From Oscillospiraceae bacterium (GTDB taxonomy: Bacteria > Bacillota > Clostridia > Saccharofermentanales > Saccharofermentanaceae): a DNA stretch of 5,424 nt. Location: assembly GCA_902795955.1 (NCBI GenBank), contig CADBNJ010000215.1:1-5424 (forward strand). Reading direction: 5' to 3'. Positions 1 through 3,988 of the stretch are shown here, piece after piece. The position numbers and the translations under genes are program-made. The notes beneath the pieces are model-generated. The model ran no database searches and had not been told where the DNA came from. It was given only the letters and a program-made list of their open reading frames with translations. Position 1 is the first letter of the stretch. Every line of letters begins with the position of its first letter.

Positions 1-584
1 CCGTCGATGTTTATGTTCCAGACGAGCATGACGACCACGGCGATCAGCGCCATCCCGGTTGTTATGCAGTCGGATCTCGAATCGACTGCCGTCGCCATCA
101 TGGCTTCGGAATTGATCTTGCCCGCGATCTTGGTGTAGAAGAGTGACATCCACAGCTTGATCAAGATGGATACGATCAGGATGATTATCGTAGTGATGCT
201 GACGTCAAGTTCATCCGGGCTGAAGATGTTGGAGACTGATTCCTTGAGAAGAGTGAGCGCAACCGCAATTACTGCGGCCGCAACGATAAACCCGGTCAGA
301 TACTCCGCTCTTCCGTGCCCGTAAGGATGCTCCCTGTCAGCCGGCTTGCCCGTGATCTTGAAGCCGACCAGAGTGATTATGGAGGATATTGCATCAGACA
401 GGTTGTTGACAGCATCAGTCGCTATGGATACGGCTCCGGTCACGATTCCCGTAACGATCTTGAAAGCCGTCAGAAGGATGTTGCAGCAAATGCCGACAAC
501 ACCTGCCAGAACGCCGTATTCCTGACGCGAAGCGGTACCGTCACTGTCACGGTGAATGAAGAGTCTGATCAATAATTCCGTCAT
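1..584 (-). CDS. Cation diffusion facilitator (CDF) family transporter, Mn-type, 3' end outside window
   Basis: I translated this from the complement; 194 complete codons are present and the C-terminus runs off the left edge. The protein begins MTELLIRLFIHRDSDG, a start typical of Firmicute CDF transporters, and has membrane segments at about residues 24-46, 50-74, 97-113, 130-150 and 174-190. The family hallmarks are visible: the TM2 motif DAVNNLSDA (residues 57-65) followed by GKPADREHPYGHGR (79-92), and the TM5 motif DSRSD (168-172). CDF proteins are inner-membrane antiporters that export divalent metals in exchange for protons. The metal site reads Asn60/Asp64 in TM2 and Asp168/Asp172 in TM5, an N-D/D-D pattern that, as I recall it, marks manganese exporters such as pneumococcal MntE rather than the H/D site of zinc exporters. 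Manganese specificity is therefore an inference. No Shine-Dalgarno precedes the ATG; see the promoter entry. The cytoplasmic C-terminal domain is not in the window. Confidence 0.93.
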   Translation of the reverse strand, partial: MTELLIRLFIHRDSDGTASRQEYGVLAGVVGICCNILLTAFKIVTGIVTGAVSIATDAVNNLSDAISSIITLVGFKITGKPADREHPYGHGRAEYLTGFIVAAAVIAVALTLLKESVSNIFSPDELDVSITTIIILIVSILIKLWMSLFYTKIAGKINSEAMMATAVDSRSDCITTGMALIAVVVMLVWNINID

Positions 585-591
585 GTTTACA

Positions 592-620
592 AGTATATAC
601 CCAATCGTCGAAAACCTCAA
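592..620 (-). promoter_or_regulatory. Candidate promoter of the CDF transporter gene, possibly giving a leaderless mRNA
   Basis: On the minus strand a -35-like TTGAGG (615-620) is separated by exactly 17 bp from a -10-like TATACT (592-597). Only 7 nt lie between the -10 box and the ATG at 584, so transcription should begin at or next to the start codon. This agrees with the absence of a ribosome binding site. It is seen by eye only; an additional upstream promoter cannot be excluded. Confidence 0.5.
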
Positions 621-674
621 AAATCTGCACGAGAATTGTTACACATAGTTAATACTATTTTGGCGTGGAATACG

Positions 675-680
675 TATAAT
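675..680 (+). promoter_or_regulatory. Candidate -10 box of the hpf promoter
   Basis: A perfect TATAAT lies 62 bp before the hpf start. The -35 region at the right spacing (around 652-657, ATACTA) is poor, so the promoter may need an activator or use an alternative pair such as TTGGCG (660-665) with AATTAT (683-688). A start about 7 nt downstream of TATAAT would fall near 687, immediately before the hairpin at 689-710. No sigma-B-like or sigma-54-like consensus was recognised. Confidence 0.45.
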
Positions 681-686
681 TAAATT

Positions 687-719
687 ATGAAGATCCTCAT
701 TCGGATCTTCCCAAAGTAA
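687..719 (+). other. Possible 10-codon leader ORF (MKILIRIFPK) before hpf
   Basis: ATG at 687 opens a 10-codon frame ending in TAA at 717-719. It has no ribosome binding site, but the predicted transcription start falls on or next to its ATG, so it could only be read as a leaderless ORF. Its first codons duplicate those of hpf: TTATGAAGATC occurs at 685-695 and at 740-750. The frame overlaps the hairpin at 689-710 completely, so its translation would open that hairpin. A chance ORF is more likely than a real peptide. Confidence 0.13.
689..710 (+). promoter_or_regulatory. Hairpin in the hpf 5' leader with an alternative pairing to the hpf start codon
   Basis: GAAGATCC (689-696) and GGATCTTC (703-710) form a perfect 8-bp stem with a 6-nt loop, probably at the very 5' end of the hpf transcript. 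No T-run follows, so it is not a terminator. The right arm GATCTTC (704-710) is also perfectly complementary to GAAGATC (744-750), which covers the end of the hpf start codon and codons 2-3. The two pairings exclude each other. A role in mRNA stability or translational control is inference. Confidence 0.45.
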
Positions 720-727
720 CTGTACGG

Positions 728-736
728 AAAGGAGTG
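728..736 (+). promoter_or_regulatory. Ribosome binding site of hpf
   Basis: AAAGGAGTG ends 5 nt before the ATG at 742. This strong Shine-Dalgarno fixes the hpf start and would lie inside the loop of the alternative pairing 704-710 with 744-750. Confidence 0.8.
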
Positions 737-741
737 ATTTT

Positions 742-1284
742 ATGAAGATCACGACACAGGGTAACGGTATCAAGATAGGTGAGAGGCTCACAAAGAAGAT
801 CACTGACAAGATATCGAAGTTTAACAAGTACTTTGGTGATGAAGGTACGATGAATGTTCGTATCAGACCCGAAGGCAAGAAGGTTGTAGTAGAGCTTACA
901 CTGAAGGCAGACGGCAAGATCTTCAGAGCTGAGGCTGCGGACGAGGAGATCCTCAACGCAGTTGACAAGACAGTAGATAAGCTCGAGTCTCAGATCAGGA
1001 AGCAGAAGACAAAGTTCCTCAAGAAGAAGAAGGAGTATCCGCAGATCGTGAACCTGCTTGAGGATGACGGTGCAGCAGATTTCGACATCGAGAATGAAGT
1101 TGAGTCCAAGATCACAAGGCGTAAGGAGTTCGATCTCAGACCCATGTCCACTGAGGATGCTATCCTTCAGATGGAGATGCTGGGACATAATTTCTTCGTC
1201 TATCTTGATTCTCAGATCCAGTCGGTGTGTGTAATATATAAGAGGCAGGACGGCAACTACGGTTTGCTCGAGCCTAAGTACTGA
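742..1284 (+). CDS. hpf: Long-form ribosome hibernation promoting factor (HPF, S30AE/YfiA family)
   Basis: The 180-residue product has the length and two-domain layout of long HPF. Residues 1 to about 97 are the S30AE domain (beta-alpha-beta-beta-beta-alpha), starting MKITTQGNGIKIGERL, with a basic second helix that includes KLESQIRKQKTKF. This domain sits in the decoding channel of the 30S subunit, where it blocks mRNA and tRNA. An acidic linker (about 103-122) leads to the C-terminal dimerisation domain (about 124-180), recognisable from FDLRPMSTEDAILQMEMLGH and the FFVYLDSQ and VIYKRQDGNYGLLEP segments. In Firmicutes this domain pairs two ribosomes into inactive 100S dimers in stationary phase or stress. 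The gene appears monocistronic: it has its own promoter, a strong ribosome binding site and a terminator 20 bp after the stop. Codons are biased to AAG and ATC, consistent with good expression. In many Firmicutes hpf lies next to secA; that neighbour is not seen here. Confidence 0.97.
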   Translation: MKITTQGNGIKIGERLTKKITDKISKFNKYFGDEGTMNVRIRPEGKKVVVELTLKADGKIFRAEAADEEILNAVDKTVDKLESQIRKQKTKFLKKKKEYPQIVNLLEDDGAADFDIENEVESKITRRKEFDLRPMSTEDAILQMEMLGHNFFVYLDSQIQSVCVIYKRQDGNYGLLEPKY

Positions 1285-1304
1285 TATTAATATCTGATCC
1301 ACGC

Positions 1305-1335
1305 GAAGCCGCCCGCCGGGGCGGCTTCTTCAATT
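1305..1335 (+). terminator. Rho-independent terminator of hpf
   Basis: GAAGCCGCCC (1305-1314) and GGGCGGCTTC (1319-1328) form a perfect 10-bp GC-rich stem with the tetraloop GCCG, 20 bp after the hpf stop. The following tract TTCAATT is a weak T-run. The opposite strand has no T-run after the stem, so it is a poorer terminator for the minus-strand operon that ends at 1348, though the hairpin lies just beyond that operon and could protect its 3' end. A 12-bp palindrome, GATATTAATATC, at 1283-1294 sits between the stop codon and the hairpin. Confidence 0.8.
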
Positions 1336-1347
1336 GGACGCGGGAAT

Positions 1348-1740
1348 TCAGATATCCACGAGGAAAATGCTCACTGATATCTTGGTGAAGCTTCCCTTGC
1401 GTTCGATTCCGGTAACGGTTGCCGACAGAAGTTTGCCCGCGTCGAGGAGACGCGCAAAGACCACGTTGTCTTTCTCGGGAACGTATCCGATCTTATTATT
1501 ATCATGATCAAGGAATACGATCGCATTGCTGTCGAATTTGTTGTCCTCGCGGCGCATCTTAAGCTTGCCGCCTATGCTGATATTATCGAGAACAGACGCG
1601 TCCTTGAGTCTTGATGTTCCCGATACGAATGCATCGAACAGATGTATCTCTTTGGTGAGAGGCTTGATGACATCACCGATCCCGCTATCCTTGACGAGAT
1701 TCATCAGCCCGCTGTTGACGACAGATAATTCATCGGACAT
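1348..1740 (-). CDS. Small HIRAN-domain protein
   Basis: With the start at 1740 the product has 130 residues and is last in a three-gene operon. Residues about 31-130 match the HIRAN pattern: EIHLFDAFVSGTSRL (31-45), KLKMRREDNKFDSNAI (59-74), KIGYVPEKDN (83-92) and RLLDAGKLLSATV (97-109). In eukaryotic HLTF, HIRAN binds 3' ends of single-stranded DNA through residues in its NPYDKNAI-like motif; the equivalent here is NKFDSNAI. HIRAN has been proposed to recognise damaged DNA or stalled forks, but the role of stand-alone bacterial copies is not established. The first 30 residues are not recognised. An in-frame ATG at 1755 would add five residues, but GGAGGTG (1747-1753) lies 6 nt before the ATG at 1740 and decides the start. 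That start overlaps the end of the preceding gene by 11 bp, so translation is probably coupled. No helicase or nuclease domain is attached. Confidence 0.88.
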   Translation of the reverse strand: MSDELSVVNSGLMNLVKDSGIGDVIKPLTKEIHLFDAFVSGTSRLKDASVLDNISIGGKLKMRREDNKFDSNAIVFLDHDNNKIGYVPEKDNVVFARLLDAGKLLSATVTGIERKGSFTKISVSIFLVDI

Positions 1741-2494
1741 TCCATTCACCTCCAAGTCCCTTATACATATCCCTCAGGTTATCGATATATGTATAGTATT
1801 CTTCAATCTCTTTGTTGTACTCTCCGGTTTTCTCTTCGACCGCATCCTCGTCATCGAGAAAGTACTTGTACATGTACGGATCCGTAGTTGTTATCTTCCT
1901 GATCTCTGCCTTCAGCTGTTCGATCTTCTCATTGATGTCGGGGATAACGACGTTCATATGCTCGAGCCCCTTGGCTGCGAGGACACCGTTAACCAGCACT
2001 TCGAGTTCTTCAAGGTCCTTGAGACTGTTGCATTTGTAAGCGACACATACCCTGTTCCACAGATCAGTAAGTTCTTCACATTCAGAAGTGATGCTGTTGA
2101 TATCCGGGTGGATCAGCTTGGCGATATTACGGTAAATGGTCCTGATCTTCTGATACTCCTGTTCACTGACAGTCTTCGCATTACGTGCAGCCTCATGTTC
2201 CCGGATCATCTGCTGAAGGCGGATATTGTAATCACTCATCTCGCCGGATACGCGTCCCTCTATGTCATCAAAGTCCGGCGTCCTGCCGCGGTTGACGGCC
2301 ATCTGTGCGTAGCGTATCAGCTTCTTCAGCCTGATGGCGTCGATCTTGAGGGAGAACAGCTCCTCGATATACCTTCCGAAGACTGCCTCATATCTCAGCC
2401 CGTAGAGACACGCCTCCTTATCCAGGTTATCGCGCCTGATAAGCAGTTCTTCGTACTGCGGATAATCGCCCAGTGTTACCGTGACCAGTTCCAT
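1730..2494 (-). CDS. J-domain-like (HPD-motif) coiled-coil protein of unknown function
   Basis: The 254-residue soluble protein has no signal peptide or membrane segment. Residues 115-131 read KIRTIYRNIAKLIHPDI, which looks like helix II of a DnaJ J-domain ending in the HPD tripeptide (His129-Pro130-Asp131) that contacts DnaK. The following LTDLWNRVCVAYKCNSLKDLEEL (142-164) resembles J-domain helix III. The normal helix I (YxxLGV-type) is not recognisable; about 110 mostly helical, charged residues precede the motif, and about 80 follow it, including the stretch INEKIEQLKAEIRK (187-200). This is therefore a divergent J-like protein, not DnaJ itself: it has no G/F-rich, zinc-finger or C-terminal substrate domains. 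A co-chaperone role is inference from the HPD alone. The start lies 4 bp after the stop of the TPR gene, with only a weak ribosome binding site, suggesting translational coupling. The 3' end overlaps the HIRAN gene by 11 bp. Confidence 0.8.
   Translation of the reverse strand: MELVTVTLGDYPQYEELLIRRDNLDKEACLYGLRYEAVFGRYIEELFSLKIDAIRLKKLIRYAQMAVNRGRTPDFDDIEGRVSGEMSDYNIRLQQMIREHEAARNAKTVSEQEYQKIRTIYRNIAKLIHPDINSITSECEELTDLWNRVCVAYKCNSLKDLEELEVLVNGVLAAKGLEHMNVVIPDINEKIEQLKAEIRKITTTDPYMYKYFLDDEDAVEEKTGEYNKEIEEYYTYIDNLRDMYKGLGGEWNVR
1747..1753 (-). promoter_or_regulatory. Ribosome binding site deciding the HIRAN gene start
   Basis: GGAGGTG on the minus strand, 6 nt upstream of the ATG at 1740. It lies within the 3' end of the HPD/coiled-coil gene, and the longer alternative start at 1755 would place it inside the coding region. 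Confidence 0.8.
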
Positions 2495-2498
2495 ATCT

Positions 2499-3377
2499 TC
2501 ATTCTATCTCAAAACCGTTAAGTCTTCGATATATGTCTGTCAGCAGCTTGCCGCCGATCTTTGCTTTCCTGAAGAAATCGTCAACCGACCTGAACCACTT
2601 GTCTTCAAATCTGATGACATTCTCCCCGTCCTCGTTCACGCACTCCACATGATATGTCCTGTCCATGTACTTGAACGATATCTTCACCGGCTTCTCCAGA
2701 TAGTAGTACAGATCGTACAGATCGATGTTATCCCTGTCAGGCTCCATGAGCTTATAGAGGTCCTGTATCAGCCACTTCATAATGTTGAGATTCCCGAAGA
2801 ATGCGTTGTACCTGATCCTCTGCGCCAGGAAGTCCTTGGCATAAAGATACAGTTCACACGCCTCATCTTCGTTGCCCTCCTCGGCTTCGATGTGCGCCAG
2901 CCTCGTATAGATCTCCGGCAGCGGCGCGAAAACATTAGCCGCTCCCTTTATCTCCGGATAAAGCTCCCTGATGATGCGCTTATATTCCCCGTAATCCTTA
3001 TCGACATAATAGCCGTTCTTGTACATGTCGGCCACCTTATACCGCGCAACGATATTGCCGCGGTCCGCCGCCGCCTTGAAATGACGGAATGCCTTCTCAT
3101 AATCCTTCTGTCCCGTCCTGCCATAATACCAGATGTATCCGAGGCACTCATCCGCGTCATCGTAGTGAAGTGCGGAAGCCATCTCATAATATTTGAGCGC
3201 CAGATCGAAATTCCGCAGTTCGTAATAATATCCGCCCAGATGCATCATGAGCCGCGGATCGTGAGTCTCGCCAATGAGATACTCGCATGCCTCAATGAAC
3301 ATGAATTCCTCATCTTCGCTATGAACATTCTTCCTGTCGAAATCGTCGATTATCCTTCTGGCCTGAGCGACTGTCAT
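2499..3377 (-). CDS. TPR/Sel1-repeat protein, first gene of the HIRAN operon
   Basis: With the start at 3377 the product has 292 residues, with no signal peptide or membrane segment. Residues about 40-70 form a TPR-like helix pair (MMHLGGYYYELRNFDLALKY), and about 75-136 form Sel1-like repeats, seen as ECLGYIWYYGRTGQKDYEKA and HFKAAADRGNIVARYKVADM. A further TPR-like hairpin, YTRLAHIEAEEGNEDEACEL, lies near residues 155-190. The last 65 residues (from about KPVKISFKYMDRTYHVE to RRLNGFEIE) look like a separate small beta-rich domain with WFRSVDDFFRKAKIGG at its core, which I cannot name. Such repeats normally hold proteins together, so a scaffold or adaptor role for the two downstream products is plausible but inferred. 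An in-frame ATG at 3404 would add nine residues, but GGGAGG at 3386-3391 lies 8 nt before the ATG at 3377 and favours the shorter form. The predicted transcription start also falls near 3404. Confidence 0.85.
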   Translation of the reverse strand: MTVAQARRIIDDFDRKNVHSEDEEFMFIEACEYLIGETHDPRLMMHLGGYYYELRNFDLALKYYEMASALHYDDADECLGYIWYYGRTGQKDYEKAFRHFKAAADRGNIVARYKVADMYKNGYYVDKDYGEYKRIIRELYPEIKGAANVFAPLPEIYTRLAHIEAEEGNEDEACELYLYAKDFLAQRIRYNAFFGNLNIMKWLIQDLYKLMEPDRDNIDLYDLYYYLEKPVKISFKYMDRTYHVECVNEDGENVIRFEDKWFRSVDDFFRKAKIGGKLLTDIYRRLNGFEIE

Positions 3378-3385
3378 GATGTGTG

Positions 3386-3391
3386 CCTCCC
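3386..3391 (-). promoter_or_regulatory. Ribosome binding site deciding the TPR/Sel1 gene start
   Basis: GGGAGG on the minus strand, 8 nt upstream of the ATG at 3377. It rules against the longer in-frame start at 3404. Confidence 0.75.
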
Positions 3392-3407
3392 GTCTTGAGA
3401 TCATGCC

Positions 3408-3421
3408 TTAATTCTATCACA
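3408..3421 (-). promoter_or_regulatory. Candidate extended -10 promoter of the TPR-HPD-HIRAN operon
   Basis: The minus strand reads TGTGATAGAATTAA, containing the extended -10 element TGA-TAGAAT (-10 box at 3411-3416). The -35 position has only a weak match (GATTAA at 3434-3439), as is usual for extended -10 promoters. The predicted transcript start near 3404 gives a leader of about 27 nt. Confidence 0.5.
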
Positions 3422-3448
3422 GTGGTGTTACCATTAATCGGACAAGAA

Positions 3449-3552
3449 GCTCAAAGCCGCTGCCCCGGAACTCAGTCGCACTTCGCGGGGGTGAGTGTGT
3501 GCATTATTTTTTGCGTATATGCCCGCTCGTGCTCAAAGCATTTCCGGGGCAG
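3449..3552. repeat. Paired direct and inverted repeats in the divergent intergenic region
   Basis: An 11-bp perfect inverted repeat, CTGCCCCGGAA (3460-3470) with TTCCGGGGCAG (3542-3552), encloses 71 bp. Just outside the left arm and just inside the right arm lies a direct copy of GCTCAAAGC (3449-3457 and 3531-3539). The enclosed DNA contains a smaller ACTCA/TGAGT pair (3470-3474, 3492-3496) and a T6 run (3507-3512). No convincing coding frame, transposase or known riboswitch was recognised. It could be a small structured RNA or a degenerate miniature element; neither is proven. Confidence 0.5.
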
Positions 3553-3600
3553 GGCATTGAACTAATACGGGTGATGACTTGGGTGCCCGGTATGCTGGCG

Positions 3601-3630
3601 GAAGTCCGCTCGCAAGCTGTTGCGGGCTTC
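3601..3630. repeat. 9-bp inverted repeat (hairpin)
   Basis: GAAGTCCGC (3601-3609) and GCGGGCTTC (3622-3630) pair over nine positions, one being a G-U wobble in RNA, around a 12-nt loop. No T-run follows on either strand, so it is not a typical terminator. Its role is unknown. Confidence 0.45.
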
Positions 3631-3657
3631 ACTGATGGTGACTTTGACGACCGGAGT

Positions 3658-3671
3658 GAGCAGATCTGCTC
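3658..3671. repeat. 14-bp perfect palindrome
   Basis: GAGCAGATCTGCTC is a perfect 14-bp palindrome with no loop, lying 15 bp before the tandem repeat array. Such symmetry fits a homodimer protein binding site, but no regulator or matching operator is recognised, and it is far from both predicted promoters. Confidence 0.4.
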
Positions 3672-3686
3672 TGCCTGTGCAGTATA

Positions 3687-3928
3687 CCGGCGTTCTTTCG
3701 CGGAGAATCCAGACGTAATCCGACCAAAATTCTCCTCTCCCATAACGCCACTGGCGTTCTTCTGCGGAGAATCCGGACGCAATCCTGCCAGAATTCTCCT
3801 CTCCCATAACGCCACCGGCGTTCTTCTGCGGAGAATCCGGACGTAATCCTGCCAGAATTCTCCTCTCTCATAACGCCACCGGCGTTCTGCGCCGGCGTTC
3901 TTTCGCGGAGAATCCGGATGCAATCCTG
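3687..3928. repeat. Tandem array of 64-bp stem-loop repeats upstream of pta
   Basis: Three full 64-bp units (3687-3750, 3751-3814, 3815-3878) are followed by a 13-bp stub, CCGGCGTTCTGCG (3879-3891), and a truncated unit of 37 bp (3892-3928). Units 2 and 3 differ at 3 of 64 positions, units 1 and 3 at 7. Within each unit, outer arms GGCGTT/AACGCC and inner arms GGAGAAT/ATTCTCC are inverted repeats, so every full unit can fold into a stem-loop; across unit borders AACGCC and GGCGTT form a short hairpin with a 3-nt loop. All substitutions among the full units lie outside the arms. Because 64 is not a multiple of 3, each copy is read in a different frame, so the open frames crossing the array are not evidence of a protein. 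The array lies between the two divergent promoters and ends where the pta -35 region begins. Confidence 0.9.
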
Positions 3929-3943
3929 TTACGGGTTCCATAT

Positions 3944-3957
3944 TGTGATAAAATAAA
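3944..3957 (+). promoter_or_regulatory. Candidate extended -10 promoter of pta
   Basis: TGTGATAAAATAAA contains the extended -10 element TGA-TAAAAT (-10 box at 3949-3954). The -35 position is weak (CTGTTA at 3926-3931, 17-bp spacer) and lies on the end of the last truncated 64-bp repeat. The predicted leader is about 28 nt. The box differs at only two of 14 positions from that of the divergent TPR operon. Confidence 0.55.
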
Positions 3958-3973
3958 CGTGACTTTTTAAAAC

Positions 3974-3981
3974 AGGTGGTG
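3974..3981 (+). promoter_or_regulatory. Ribosome binding site of pta
   Basis: AGGTGGTG lies 7 nt upstream of the ATG at 3989 and supports that start, which also matches the usual Pta N-terminus. Confidence 0.7.
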
Positions 3982-3988
3982 CAACTAT

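Larger units (their letters stand above)
3422..3943. other. Gene-free divergent intergenic region
   Basis: About 520 bp between the two outward-facing promoters hold no gene I can support. The content is: the direct/inverted repeat pair (3449-3552), a 9-bp hairpin (3601-3630), a 14-bp palindrome (3658-3671) and the 64-bp repeat array (3687-3928). Open frames crossing it on both strands have no ribosome binding site, no recognisable domain and an arginine-rich composition typical of non-coding GC-rich repeats. Confidence 0.75.

Noticed and set aside
315..575. An 86-codon plus-strand frame at the left end
   Set aside because: It is antisense to the CDF transporter, whose TM2 and TM5 motifs are clear.
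697..1302. A 201-codon minus-strand frame covering hpf
   Set aside because: It is antisense to an unmistakable hpf and has no ribosome binding site or family resemblance; it is a shadow of the codon bias.
1305..1328. Bidirectional terminator shared by hpf and the minus-strand operon
   Set aside because: The stem is perfect, but the minus-strand side is followed by GCGTGG rather than a T-run, so only the hpf direction is supported.
1526..3398. Long plus-strand frames at 1526-2521 and 2481-3398
   Set aside because: They are antisense to the TPR, HPD and HIRAN genes, which have ribosome binding sites, coupled spacing and recognisable domains.
3422..3690. A known riboswitch upstream of the TPR operon or pta
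   Set aside because: No recognised aptamer core could be matched, and the region lies upstream of both predicted transcription starts.
3499..3846. A 115-codon plus-strand frame over the intergenic region and repeats
   Set aside because: It has no ribosome binding site or recognisable domain and depends on non-coding repeats whose period is not a multiple of three.
3687..3928. CRISPR array or integron attC-like cassette array
   Set aside because: The whole 64-bp period is conserved, leaving no unique spacers; there are no cas genes, no integrase and no GTTRRRY-type core sites with cassettes between them.
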